This document shows positions 16,232 through 25,193 of a DNA stretch of 64,000 bases, in pieces. The stretch comes from Streptomyces geranii (lineage in GTDB: Bacteria; Actinomycetota; Actinomycetes; Streptomycetales; Streptomycetaceae): positions 166,223-230,222 of the forward strand of contig NZ_PJME01000010.1 of assembly GCF_002954775.1 (NCBI RefSeq), given 5' to 3'. Below the pieces are notes generated by a model. That model did not search any database. It worked only from the letters and a program-made list of their open reading frames with translations, and was not told where the DNA came from. Numbering within the stretch: position 1 is the first letter of the stretch; every line of letters begins with the position of its first letter. The position numbers and the translations under genes are program-made.

Positions 16232-19200
16232 GTGCGAACAACCCGAAGAAGACCTCGACGAGGCCAAACACAGAGCAGGTTCGCGGCAGTTGCGTTCGCG
16301 ACCGCTGTCGCCGTGCTCGGCGGACTGGTGTCCGCCGCCCCCGCGGCCTCCGACGAGCCGGGGGACAACCCGACCAACCCGTACGAGCGCACCCTCCGTA
16401 TCAGCCTCGGCGAGCAGGCCCGCAAGGACCGCTGCCAGGCGGGCCGGGCCGTGCAGTTCGCCGGGCCCGAGCTGAACGCGGTCGCGGCGACGAAGCTCAC
16501 CGGCACGGACGCCGCGCTGCGCGCGTTCGTGACCCCGGACGCACTCCTGGGCGAGTGGGGCCAGGCCAGTACCCGGGACAGGGACGCGGGTATCGCAGCC
16601 GCGCACGCCTTCCGGGACCGCCAGGACAAGCTGAACACCGCCAACAAGCCCTACGCCGCGGAGAACTCCTTCGGAGGCCGGGACTATCACGCGCCCGAGT
16701 TCGGCAAGGACATCGTCGCCTTCACCCTCGGCACACAGCAGGACCTGTACACCAAGGCTTCGGAGAACCCGACTCCGCGGCCCGGCCAGGCCGCGCTGGA
16801 CCAGGCCAAGAAGGTGCTCGATGCCTTCGGCACCGGCGACGACACCTGGGCTGCCGCGTACAAGAGCTTCGCCGGGAGTGCGCTGCTCGACACGAGCAAC
16901 CTGGGCTACTCCTCGGCCAACGACGTCGCGACCTTCCTGCGCTTCGGCGGCTTCGCGACCAAGGCCCCCGAGCCTGACTCGCTGGAGTTCCGCACCGAGG
17001 TCGAGGCACTGAAGACCGCCTGGGCGGCCTGTGACAGCGCCAACCCGATCGACCACTACCGGGTACTGACCGGACCGGTCCTGGTGGCCTACTCGGAGTG
17101 GGAGACGGAGTACGTCGGCCAGGCCGAGCAGCGGAAGGCGATCGTCACCGCCAAGGCCACCGCGGCGAAGGAGGTCCGGGTCGCCACGGACGCCATGCTT
17201 GAGGCGGTGCGGCAGGCCTGGCAGGCGGACCAGATCCTGTACTGGCAGAAGTACTGGGCCGCGAACAAGGGATCCGCTTCCTACCCGAAGCCCGCGGTCT
17301 TCACCAAGGCCACGGCGGACCTGAACGCGGCGAGGACCAAGGCCGCCGCGCAGGTGACCCTGGCGGACGCGGCGGCAACCAGGGCCAAGACGGCCGCGGA
17401 CGCCGCGAGCGCCCAGCAGACCAAGGCGTGGGCGATCGCGGACACCGCGAAACTGCCGCGCGGTCGGGGTCTGTTCTACGCGCAGCAGTCCGTGCAGGTC
17501 GCCAAGGCATCGGCCGCGGCCACCCTGGCGGCGGCGAAGGCCACACTGACCGCGTCGAACGCGGCGAAGGCCACGGTGGCGGACTCCCAGACGCTGCTGG
17601 CGCTGGCGAAGACCCAGACGCACGCGCTGAACACCGAGTTCCGCAAGACGGCTGCGCTGGAGGCGAAGGCACAGGCCAAGGCCGCGGCCGAGTCGGCCGC
17701 GAAGCTGGCCACGGAGGCCGCCGCCAACGCGGCCACCGCGAAGAGCGCCCGCGCGACGGCCGAGAAGGCCGAGCAGACGGCCAAGACCCAGGCCGCCGAG
17801 GCGAAGCGCCAGCGCGGGATCGCGGAGGCCGAGAAGGCCACCGCGGAGCGGGAGCGCGACCTCGCGGCGAGCGAGCGCGCGAAGGCGGGCGCGGCCGAGG
17901 ACCGGGCGCGGGACGAGCAGGCCAGGGCAGGGCAGGCGCGTACGGCCGCGGAGACCGCGGGTTCGACGGCAGCGGAGAGACTGGCTGCGGCCGAGGACGC
18001 CGAAGCGCGCGCGTTCACCGCGCGGAACCAGGCGGTCAGGGCCGAGCACGAGAAGAGCGCCACCGCCTCGCGGGCGGCGGCGCTGGAGTCCGCAGCCGCG
18101 GCTGCCGAGGGCACCCAGGCGGCGGGCGAGACCAGGCAGGCGGCCACGGAGGCACGTTCCGCCGCCAACGAGGCGGCCGGCGCGGCGAGCAGGGCCCGTA
18201 CGGCGGCGAACGAGGCGAGCACCGCGGCAGTGAACGCCCGAGCGGCGGCCACTCGGGCCGAGGGGGCGGCCAAGCGCTCCCGGTCCGCGGCGGACGCGGC
18301 CCAGTCGGCGTACGCCAAGACCCACGCGGCTGCTGCGACCGCGCACGCCGCCGCTGCCGAGGCGATCGACGCGGCGGCGTCCGCGAAGGAGAAGGCCAGG
18401 CTGGCGGACGCCGAGGCGAAGAAGGCCCAGGCCGCGGCGATCACCGCGCGCAAGGAGGCCACCGCGGCGGTGGCCGAGGCCGCCAAGACGGCCGCGTGGT
18501 CGGCGAAGACCGCCGGGTACGCCCTTGCCACGGCCCAGTACGCGCAGGGCGCCCGGGACGCCGCGACGGCGACGACCAAGGCGGCCGACGAGGCGATCAG
18601 CGTGGGTTCCCCGTACCGCGAGACCGACTCCTCGGCGGCGTACGCGGTGCTGATCGGGCAGACCTCCAAGACCCTCGCCGAGCAGCAGGCAACTGCGGCC
18701 AAGGCGAAGTCGGACGAGGCGAAGAAGGCGGCGGCCACGGCCAAGGCACTCGCCGACAAGGCCGCAGGCGACGCGAAGATCGCCCTCCAGGCGGCGGCCG
18801 ACGCGGCGGACTACGCCGTACAGGCGGTCAACTCCGCAGCGGCTGCGAATGCTTCCGCTGCCGCGGCGGCGATCGACGCGGCAGCCGCGAAGAAGGCTGA
18901 CGCGAACGCCCAGAAGTACGACGCGCAGGCAGGCACGGACGCCTTCTACGCCAACTTCGCCGCAGGCGAGGCCGAATCGGCGGCAGCCCAGGCCGACCAG
19001 GACGCCACGGACGCGGAGAAGGACGCGTCGAGCGCCCGCTCGGCCGCCAGCAGTGCGGAGCAGGACGCGTCGGCGGCCGACCGCACGGCCACCAAGGCGG
19101 AGGGCGACGCCACCAAGGCGGAGGGGGCGGCGGCCAACGCCAACACCTACGCGGAGCAGGCGGACAAGGCCGCCGACCAGGCGGAGGCCGAAGAGCGGGA

Positions 19201-20401
19201 GCGGGCCAGACAGGAACGCGAGCAGGTTACGGAGTCCGGTGGCTCGACCGCCGAGTACGTCCTGACCAAGGAGGAGGAGGCCGCGCTGCTCGCCGAGTGC
19301 GGGCAGGAGTGCGTCGACCAGTACCGCGCGGCCATGACGGCTGCCAACCAGGACGTGATCGACTGGGTGAAGGCGAACGGCGGCGAGATCCTGCTCGACC
19401 TGCTCGGGGTCAAAGACGCCAAGAAGTGCTTCTCCGACCCTGACGTGGAGAGCTGCCTGTGGACGGCCATCAACGCCATCGGCGCCGTTGCCTTGATCGG
19501 TAAGGCAATCCCTGTGGGCAAGGCCATCCTGAAGGTCAGTGTCGGGATCGCGAAGTTCTTCGAGGGGGCCTCCAAGGCACGCAAGACCCTCAAGGCGCTG
19601 AAGAACATCATCGACGCACGGCTTGCCAAGGGCGTGTCGTTCTGTGTGAAGCACAGCTTCGTGGCGGGCACCTTGGTCAAGATGGCCGACGGCAGCCTCC
19701 GCGCCATCGAGAACGTCAAGGCCGGGGATCAGGTCCTCAACGCGCGGTCGGGCGCCACGACTGCTGAACAGCACGACGTCGTGCTGACGCACCGCACCAC
19801 TAGCGACACCCGGTTCACCGACGTGACCGTCGCTACTCCGAGCGGGCAGCGCACTATCACCGGTACGACCGATCACCCGTTCTACGACCTCACTACCGGC
19901 TCATGGACGGACGCCGGGAGCCTTCAGGCTGGTCACCGGCTGCAGACTTTGGACGACGACACCGTCACGGTCGTCGGTGTGTCTTCGTACACGAAGCCGC
20001 TTGTCACCTACGACATGACGGTGGAGGGCGTGCATGCCTACTTCGTGATGGCAGGCGCGACTCCGGTGCTGGTGCACAACATAAATTGCAGGACGATCAC
20101 TGCAGGAGCCCTCAAGCATATTGACGACAAGCATCTGTGGGGTGGTACCGACCACGCCCAGGGTGTTATGGGCAATGTGTTCGCGGAGGGTATCGACAGT
20201 GCCAAGCTCAAGAAACTCATCGAAGAGGCTGCCCAGTTCGGGAGAGAGGTCCCTAGGGCCAAGGGCGACCCCCGAGGCGGCAACTACATCGACTACGCCT
20301 TCGACGCCGTCACTACTGGCGCGAACGGGCAGAACGGCATCCGGCTCGTCGTTGACGAGTTCGGCAACCTCAAGACCGCGATGCCTGCGAACATCTGGTA
20401 G
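16232..20401 (+). CDS. Large secreted polymorphic toxin: Ala-rich helical repeats, Hint domain, C-terminal toxin
   Basis: A 1389-residue exported protein. A basic N-terminus and signal peptide (RFAAVAFATAVAVLGGLVSA, cleavage near AAPAAS) start it. Residues about 30-300 hold helical modules (AALRAFVTPDALLGEWGQ). Residues about 300-1000 are Ala-rich coiled-coil repeats. A hydrophobic stretch follows (AINAIGAVALIGKAIPVGKA). A Hint/intein-like pretoxin domain runs from about 1137 (HSFVAGTLVKMADGS) to VLVHN near 1280. The last 105 residues (HIDDKHLWGGTDHAQ to RLVVDEFGNLKTAMPANIW) are a small toxin-like domain that I cannot place firmly; the end pattern recalls BECR-fold RNases. The GTG at 16232 is chosen for its signal peptide. 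The next gene is the presumed immunity gene. Confidence 0.85.
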   Translation: MRTTRRRPRRGQTQSRFAAVAFATAVAVLGGLVSAAPAASDEPGDNPTNPYERTLRISLGEQARKDRCQAGRAVQFAGPELNAVAATKLTGTDAALRAFVTPDALLGEWGQASTRDRDAGIAAAHAFRDRQDKLNTANKPYAAENSFGGRDYHAPEFGKDIVAFTLGTQQDLYTKASENPTPRPGQAALDQAKKVLDAFGTGDDTWAAAYKSFAGSALLDTSNLGYSSANDVATFLRFGGFATKAPEPDSLEFRTEVEALKTAWAACDSANPIDHYRVLTGPVLVAYSEWETEYVGQAEQRKAIVTAKATAAKEVRVATDAMLEAVRQAWQADQILYWQKYWAANKGSASYPKPAVFTKATADLNAARTKAAAQVTLADAAATRAKTAADAASAQQTKAWAIADTAKLPRGRGLFYAQQSVQVAKASAAATLAAAKATLTASNAAKATVADSQTLLALAKTQTHALNTEFRKTAALEAKAQAKAAAESAAKLATEAAANAATAKSARATAEKAEQTAKTQAAEAKRQRGIAEAEKATAERERDLAASERAKAGAAEDRARDEQARAGQARTAAETAGSTAAERLAAAEDAEARAFTARNQAVRAEHEKSATASRAAALESAAAAAEGTQAAGETRQAATEARSAANEAAGAASRARTAANEASTAAVNARAAATRAEGAAKRSRSAADAAQSAYAKTHAAAATAHAAAAEAIDAAASAKEKARLADAEAKKAQAAAITARKEATAAVAEAAKTAAWSAKTAGYALATAQYAQGARDAATATTKAADEAISVGSPYRETDSSAAYAVLIGQTSKTLAEQQATAAKAKSDEAKKAAATAKALADKAAGDAKIALQAAADAADYAVQAVNSAAAANASAAAAAIDAAAAKKADANAQKYDAQAGTDAFYANFAAGEAESAAAQADQDATDAEKDASSARSAASSAEQDASAADRTATKAEGDATKAEGAAANANTYAEQADKAADQAEAEERERARQEREQVTESGGSTAEYVLTKEEEAALLAECGQECVDQYRAAMTAANQDVIDWVKANGGEILLDLLGVKDAKKCFSDPDVESCLWTAINAIGAVALIGKAIPVGKAILKVSVGIAKFFEGASKARKTLKALKNIIDARLAKGVSFCVKHSFVAGTLVKMADGSLRAIENVKAGDQVLNARSGATTAEQHDVVLTHRTTSDTRFTDVTVATPSGQRTITGTTDHPFYDLTTGSWTDAGSLQAGHRLQTLDDDTVTVVGVSSYTKPLVTYDMTVEGVHAYFVMAGATPVLVHNINCRTITAGALKHIDDKHLWGGTDHAQGVMGNVFAEGIDSAKLKKLIEEAAQFGREVPRAKGDPRGGNYIDYAFDAVTTGANGQNGIRLVVDEFGNLKTAMPANIW

Positions 20402-20415
20402 CGACAGGAGTAGCG

Positions 20416-20898
20416 ATGATCATCTTTGCCTTCCAGCCTCGGGTCGAGGACCCTTCCTGGGCCCCGGACTGGCCGACGGAGAAATCGGACCGGCCGGAGC
20501 ACCCGGGACTGACGAACTCCGATTTCTGCCTGGAACTCTTCCAGGCCGATCTGCGGCTTGTCGTTCACGGTGTGGACCTCGGCGTGAGCCTGCCGGGACT
20601 ACCGGTGGTCGACTTCGCGCTGATGTTGCACTACGCCACAACGATGCTGGAGACCCAGAGTGACGTCGCGGTCGAGGCCAGTCTGACCCAGCATGTGTAC
20701 GCCTTCAACCGAGACGGTGACTCCATCACCCTCACGACAGAGTTGCCCCCGCGTGTTGCCCGGATGACATGGCTCGAGCTGCGAGAGCTGACCGTCCGAG
20801 CGAAGTCCGAGGCGATGCGGTTGATCACCACCGCTCATCCGGAACTGGGCGACAACGTGTGGTTGCGGGAGGCACTGGTGGCGCCGCCCACCGCGTGA
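20416..20898 (+). CDS. Putative immunity protein for the upstream toxin
   Basis: A 160-residue soluble protein with no signal peptide, 14 bp downstream of the toxin stop and preceded by CAGGAG. It reads as a mixed alpha/beta domain (DLRLVVHGVDLGVSLPGL, then an amphipathic helical C-terminus). Polymorphic toxin systems place the immunity gene exactly here, and a cytoplasmic partner would block toxin delivered from siblings. I do not recognise the family; the role is inferred from position. Confidence 0.65.
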   Translation: MIIFAFQPRVEDPSWAPDWPTEKSDRPEHPGLTNSDFCLELFQADLRLVVHGVDLGVSLPGLPVVDFALMLHYATTMLETQSDVAVEASLTQHVYAFNRDGDSITLTTELPPRVARMTWLELRELTVRAKSEAMRLITTAHPELGDNVWLREALVAPPTA

Positions 20899-20920
20899 CA
20901 GCACTCCGATTGCAGGAATG

Positions 20921-20951
20921 GAGGGCGCTCCCCTGTCAGGGGGGGGCGCCC
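20921..20951 (-). terminator. Hairpin, diverged copy of the pyk terminator
   Basis: GGGCGC...CCCCTG-T-CAGGGG...GCGCCC starts 22 bp after the immunity gene stop. It parallels the pyk terminator at 22333-22363 (GAGGGCGC...CCCTG-CCA-CAGGG...GCGCCCTC). It can serve the immunity gene from the other side. Confidence 0.6.
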
Positions 20952-20972
20952 CCGCAGTCGCGAAATCGCCCG

Positions 20973-21014
20973 TCAGGCATGTTTGCCCTCGCTCAGGTGG
21001 TGCACGCGAACCGT
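20973..21014 (-). pseudogene. Relic of the pyruvate kinase 3' end
   Basis: On the minus strand this reads T-VRVHHLSEGKHA-stop, matching the true pyruvate kinase C-terminus VRVHHLGEGEHA-stop (gene ending at 22389). The terminator copy lies at the same distance and orientation downstream. Homology stops on the 5' side after about 13 codons. It is a diverged duplicate of the pyk tail, either left by recombination at pyk or carried in with the toxin/immunity segment. Confidence 0.75.
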
Positions 21015-21149
21015 GTCCGTCGCGAAGATCTCCCATGTGGTGCGGTGTCAGACAGCTCCACCACGCCGGAGCTCTTCGTCATGGTCGAGCCTTGCCAGTG
21101 CTGACGACGCTCGTGATCAATACACCTAAGGCCCGGCCACTTCGCCCTG

Positions 21150-21524
21150 TTGAGTTGGCACCCGGCGATCACCTACGTCGGTTACGTACACGAGGCCGCC
21201 CTGCGCATCGAGTTCGGCGGAGTCAAGGTGATGCGCGGCCAGTTGGACCGCCTCTGTGAGGTGTCCGAGCGCGACAACATCGGCGTACGCGTGATCCCCT
21301 ACAAGGCAGGGGCGTTCCCCGGCGCCGGCCAGGCGGTGACCTACGCCGAGGGGTCCGTCCCGCAACTCGACACCGTGGAACTGGACTCCGCACACGGCCC
21401 CGAGTTCACCCACGGCCAGTCCCAACTCGACAAGTACCGTGCCCACTTGGACTGGATGGAAGCCGCGTCGCTCTCGCCCAGCGCGTCGCGGGACTTCATC
21501 CACACGATCGCCCGCCAACTCTGA
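21150..21524 (+). pseudogene. Truncated HTH-DUF5753 regulator (C-terminal part only)
   Basis: The frame YVHEAALRIEFGG... RVIPYKAGAFPGAGQAVTYA ...SRDFIHTIARQL closely follows the C-terminal 115 residues of the complete regulator at 30591-31442. The HTH and the first half of DUF5753 are missing, and sequence immediately upstream (21015-21170) shows no continuation in any frame. It precedes an intact DUF397 gene by 9 bp, as a whole module would. Most likely non-functional. Confidence 0.75.
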
Positions 21525-21533
21525 GGAGTCACC

Positions 21534-21725
21534 GTGCCTGACATCACCTGGGAAGAACCGTTCTGCGCCGAAGGCGCCAACTGCTTCCGCATAGGCACCG
21601 ACCCCCACAACAACGCCTACATAGCCATCGCAGGCCAGGAAGACACCTACCTCACCGACACCCGAGAAGCCCTCCGCACCCTCATCCAGGACATCAAGGC
21701 AGGCAAAGCAGACCACCTCCTCTGA
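21534..21725 (+). CDS. DUF397 protein
   Basis: A 63-residue DUF397 protein (MPDITWEEPFC, then GANCFRIGTDPHNNAYIAIA). In streptomycetes these small proteins partner HTH-DUF5753 regulators of the WhiJ/AbaA type; here the partner gene is truncated. The GTG at 21534 follows GAGGAG. Apart from the first dozen codons it is almost identical in DNA to the copy at 30391-30582 in the opposite orientation. Confidence 0.85.
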   Translation: MPDITWEEPFCAEGANCFRIGTDPHNNAYIAIAGQEDTYLTDTREALRTLIQDIKAGKADHLL

Positions 21726-21796
21726 CCACGCCTCCAAGCTCCGTTTCCTCCCGCATGGAGAGAACATCCGAGTCGCCGTGGAAAGGCACAAAGCAC

Positions 21797-22300
21797 GTGG
21801 CTGCTGATCCATCCCCGGCCCTGGGCGAGGTGCTGCGGCAGCTCGCCCAGGCCGTCGGCCGGTACGAGGACGACGCCTCGTTCGCCGACGGGCACGACCG
21901 CTGGTCCCTCTACCGGGTGGCGCTGGACACCCCCGGCGCACTGCCGCTGCTGTTCGAGGCGGTGTCCCTGGAGCAGGACGGTCCGCTGGCATCGGGAGTC
22001 GTCGGTGACGTACTGGAACGCGTTCCGGGGGACGAGCGTGAGCGGTGGGTACAGAGCCTCCCGCCGGCCGTGCGCGACTTCTCCGCGCGCCGGGCGCGGG
22101 AACTCGGGGTCCTGGAATCGATCGAGGAGGGCTCGATGTCGGCAGCGGCCGTCGACGATCTCATCGACGGCTGGTCCGACTGGCTTCAGCTGAGAGCGGT
22201 CCGTGTGATCGCCGACGAGGGCGTCCTGCGCGTCGTCTCGCAGAGGGGCCGGACCAAGAGGATCAGACAGGCCGCACTCGACGCCCTCCGGCAGCGCTGA
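21797..22300 (+). CDS. Hypothetical helical protein
   Basis: A 167-residue protein, acidic and mostly helical (GEVLRQLAQAVGRYEDDASF, ALPLLFEAVSLEQDGPLASG), ending RQAALDALRQR. The pattern could be HEAT-like repeats. The GTG at 21797 follows GGAAAGG; an ATG at 21755 gives 14 extra residues without a ribosome site. It lies between DUF397 and the pyk terminator in an insertion-like segment. I do not recognise it. Confidence 0.6.
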   Translation: MAADPSPALGEVLRQLAQAVGRYEDDASFADGHDRWSLYRVALDTPGALPLLFEAVSLEQDGPLASGVVGDVLERVPGDERERWVQSLPPAVRDFSARRARELGVLESIEEGSMSAAAVDDLIDGWSDWLQLRAVRVIADEGVLRVVSQRGRTKRIRQAALDALRQR

Positions 22301-22332
22301 GCGTACTCAGCGGGAAGCGTCGCGAAAGAAAC

Positions 22333-22363
22333 GAGGGCGCCCCCTGCCACAGGGAGCGCCCTC
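22333..22363. terminator. Bidirectional terminator of pyk
   Basis: An inverted repeat, GAGGGCGC...CCCTG-CCA-CAGGG...GCGCCCTC, lies 26-56 bp beyond the pyk stop and just after the convergent hypothetical gene at 22300. Confidence 0.75.
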
Positions 22364-22388
22364 ACTGTCGTACAGCCGAAACCGCAGG

Positions 22389-23819
22389 TCAGGCGTGTTC
22401 GCCCTCGCCCAGGTGGTGCACCCGGACCATGTTCGTCGTGCCGGGGACGCCGGGCGGGGAGCCCGCCGTCATGACGACGACCTCGCCGACCTTGAAGCGG
22501 CCCAGCTTGAGCATCTCCCGGTCGACCAGGGAGACCATCTCGTCCGTGCTGTTGACGAACGGGACGACGTACGAGTCGACGCCCCAGCTCAGGGAGAGCT
22601 GGTTGCGGGTGCCCTCGTCCGTCGTGAAGGCGACGATCGGCTGGGCGGCGCGGTAGCGGGAGAGGCGGCGGGCCGTGTCGCCGGACTTGGTGAAGGCGAC
22701 CAGGCCCTTGCCGCCGAGGAAGTCGGCGATCTCGCAGGCCGCGCGGGCCACCGAACCGCCCTGCGTCTTCGGCTTCTTGCCGGGGACCAGGGGCTGCAGG
22801 CCCTTGGAGAGCAGCTCCTCCTCGGCCGCCGCGACGATCTTCGACATCGTCTTGACCGTCTCCAGCGGGTACGCCCCGACGCTCGACTCCGCGGACAGCA
22901 TGACCGCGTCCGCGCCGTCCAGGATCGCGTTCGCCACGTCGGACGCCTCGGCGCGCGTCGGGCGGGAGTTGGTGATCATCGACTCCATCATCTGGGTCGC
23001 GACGATCACCGGCTTGGCGTTGCGCCGGCACAGCTCCACCAGGCGCTTCTGCACCATCGGGACCCGCTCAAGCGGGTACTCGACGGCCAGGTCGCCACGG
23101 GCCACCATCACACCGTCGAAGGCCGCGACGACCGCGTCCATGTTCTCGACCGCCTGCGGCTTCTCCACCTTGGCGATGACGGGGACGCGGCGCCCCTCCT
23201 CGTCCATGATCTTGTGTACGTCGTCCACGTCGGCGGCGTCACGGACGAAGGACAGGGCGACCAGGTCGCAGCCCATGCGCAGGGCGAAGCGCAGGTCGTC
23301 GATGTCCTTCTCGGAGAGAGCCGGGACGTTCACGGCCGCGCCGGGCAGGTTGATGCCCTTGTGGTCCGAGATGACACCGCCCTCGATGACGATCGACTTC
23401 ACCCGCGAACCCTCGACGTCCAGGACCTTCAGCTCGACGTTGCCGTCGTTGATCAGGATCTGGTCGCCGCGCGACACGTCACCCGGGAGGCCCTTGTACG
23501 TCGTACCGCAGATGGTCTTGTCACCGGGGACGTCCTCGGTGGTGATGACGAACTCGTCGCCCCGGACCAGCTCGACGGGGCCCTCCGCGAAGGTCTCCAG
23601 GCGGATCTTCGGGCCCTGGAGGTCGGCGAGGACGCCGATCGCCCGGCCGGTCTCCTTGGCGGCGGCCCTGACCCGGTCGTACCGGCCCTGGTGCTCGGCG
23701 TGCGTGCCGTGGCTGAAGTTGAACCGGGCCACGTTCATGCCGGCCTCGATCAGCGAGACGAGCATTTCATGGGAGTCGACCGCGGGGCCGAGAGTACAAA
23801 CGATTTTCGAACGGCGCAT
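22389..23819 (-). CDS. pyk: Pyruvate kinase
   Basis: A 476-residue enzyme that converts phosphoenolpyruvate and ADP to pyruvate and ATP, the last step of glycolysis. It starts MRRSKIVCTLGPAVDS and has NVARFNFSHGTHAEH, IAKVEKPQAVENMD with the catalytic Lys, VMVARGDLAVEYP and VIVATQMMESMI, all standard. Length is normal, and the C-terminal domain ends VHHLGEGEHA. It is monocistronic in appearance, with a 141-bp gap to ackA and its own terminator. S. coelicolor has two pyk genes; this one matches the copy beside ackA-pta. Confidence 0.97.
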   Translation of the reverse strand: MRRSKIVCTLGPAVDSHEMLVSLIEAGMNVARFNFSHGTHAEHQGRYDRVRAAAKETGRAIGVLADLQGPKIRLETFAEGPVELVRGDEFVITTEDVPGDKTICGTTYKGLPGDVSRGDQILINDGNVELKVLDVEGSRVKSIVIEGGVISDHKGINLPGAAVNVPALSEKDIDDLRFALRMGCDLVALSFVRDAADVDDVHKIMDEEGRRVPVIAKVEKPQAVENMDAVVAAFDGVMVARGDLAVEYPLERVPMVQKRLVELCRRNAKPVIVATQMMESMITNSRPTRAEASDVANAILDGADAVMLSAESSVGAYPLETVKTMSKIVAAAEEELLSKGLQPLVPGKKPKTQGGSVARAACEIADFLGGKGLVAFTKSGDTARRLSRYRAAQPIVAFTTDEGTRNQLSLSWGVDSYVVPFVNSTDEMVSLVDREMLKLGRFKVGEVVVMTAGSPPGVPGTTNMVRVHHLGEGEHA

Positions 23820-23960
23820 GGGGCGATCCTATCGGTTTGTTTCGCTTCGGAATATTCCGCCTGGTGGACGACGTAGAAGGCCGCAGAAGACATGACCTGA
23901 ACACAAAGGGGCGGGATAGCGCTCAGGTGAGGCACTCCCGTCAATATCCGCGAAGTGCGT

Positions 23961-25193
23961 TCAGTTGTCCCTTACCACCAGGGCGTATGTCTGTGTCGCG
24001 ATCTCCAGCTCCTCGTCCGTCGGCACGACCGCCACCGCGACCCGGGAGCCGGTGGGGGAGATCAGGCGGGCCTCCTGGCTCCGTACGGCGTTCAGGGCGC
24101 CGTCCACGGCCACGCCCAGCCCCTCCAGGCCGGCCACGGCCGCCTCGCGCACCGGCGCCGCGTTCTCGCCGACCCCGGCCGTGAACGCGATGGCGTCCAC
24201 CCGGCCGAGTACCGCGTAATAGGCGCCGATGTACTTCTTCAGTCGATGGATGTAGATGTCGAAGGCCAGCCGGGCCGCCGGGGCGTCCGCGCCGCCCTCG
24301 TCGATACGGCGGCGGATTTCCCGCATGTCGTTGTCTCCGCACAGGCCGATCAAGCCGCTCTTCTTGTTGAGAAGAGTGTCGATCTCGTCCGTGGACATTC
24401 CGCCAACACGCGTCAAATGGAAGATGACGGCCGGATCCAGGTCACCGGACCGGGTCCCCATGACGAGCCCCTCCAATGGCGTCAGCCCCATCGACGTGTC
24501 CACACACCGCCCACCCCGTACGGCGGACGCGGACGCGCCGTTGCCCAGGTGCAGCACGATGACGTTCACGTCCTCGGGCGCGCGCCCGAGCAGCCGCGCG
24601 GTCTCCCGCGACACGTACGCGTGGGACGTGCCGTGGAACCCGTACCGCCTGATCCGGTACTCGTCGGCCGTCGCGACGTCGATCGCGTAACGGGCCGCCG
24701 ACTCCGGCATCGTGGTGTGGAAGGCCGTGTCGAAGACGGCGACCTGGGGGAGGTCGGGGCGCAGGGCCTGGGCGGTACGGATGCCGGTGAGGTTCGCCGG
24801 GTTGTGCAGCGGCGCTACGGGGATCAGCCGCTCGATCTCCGCGAGGACCGTCTCGTCGACGACCGTCGGCTCGGTGAACGACTGCCCGCCGTGCACGACG
24901 CGATGCCCTATGGCCGCCAACTCCGGTGAGTCCAGGCCGAGTCCGTCCTTCGCCAGCTCCTCCGCGACCGCCTGGAGGGCCGCCTCGTGGTCGGCGATCG
25001 GGCCCGTGCGCTCGCGGGACTCACCGCCGGTGGCCAGCGGGGTGTGCTTCAGCCGGGAGGTCGTCTCGCCGATGCGTTCCACCAGGCCGACGGCGAGCCG
25101 GCCGCCGGCACCCGTGCTGTCGCGCATGTCGAGAAGCTGGTACTTCAGCGAGGACGAACCGGAGTTGAGGACGAGGACGCGGGTCGCGGTCAC
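23961..25193 (-). CDS. ackA: Acetate kinase
   Basis: A 410-residue acetate kinase that interconverts acetyl phosphate and acetate with ADP/ATP. Motifs: VLVLNSGSSSLKYQLL at the start, HRVVHGG near residue 87, FDTAFHTTMP, YGFHGTSHAYVS and HLGNGASASAV. The GTG at 25193 overlaps the pta stop (GTGA), so pta and ackA are translationally coupled and work as the Pta-AckA pathway. Confidence 0.97.
   Translation of the reverse strand: MTATRVLVLNSGSSSLKYQLLDMRDSTGAGGRLAVGLVERIGETTSRLKHTPLATGGESRERTGPIADHEAALQAVAEELAKDGLGLDSPELAAIGHRVVHGGQSFTEPTVVDETVLAEIERLIPVAPLHNPANLTGIRTAQALRPDLPQVAVFDTAFHTTMPESAARYAIDVATADEYRIRRYGFHGTSHAYVSRETARLLGRAPEDVNVIVLHLGNGASASAVRGGRCVDTSMGLTPLEGLVMGTRSGDLDPAVIFHLTRVGGMSTDEIDTLLNKKSGLIGLCGDNDMREIRRRIDEGGADAPAARLAFDIYIHRLKKYIGAYYAVLGRVDAIAFTAGVGENAAPVREAAVAGLEGLGVAVDGALNAVRSQEARLISPTGSRVAVAVVPTDEELEIATQTYALVVRDN

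Noticed and set aside
15944..19876. A 1310-codon open frame antisense to the large toxin gene
   Set aside because: It is a shadow created by GC-rich third positions and Ala repeats of the plus-strand gene. Its composition is Arg/Gly/Leu-rich, with no domain and no ribosome site.
20899..22332. Integrative element with att sites at the pyk tail
   Set aside because: The pyk tail duplicate resembles an att-like scar, but there is no integrase, excisionase or tRNA, and the copies have diverged; recombination or duplication is simpler.
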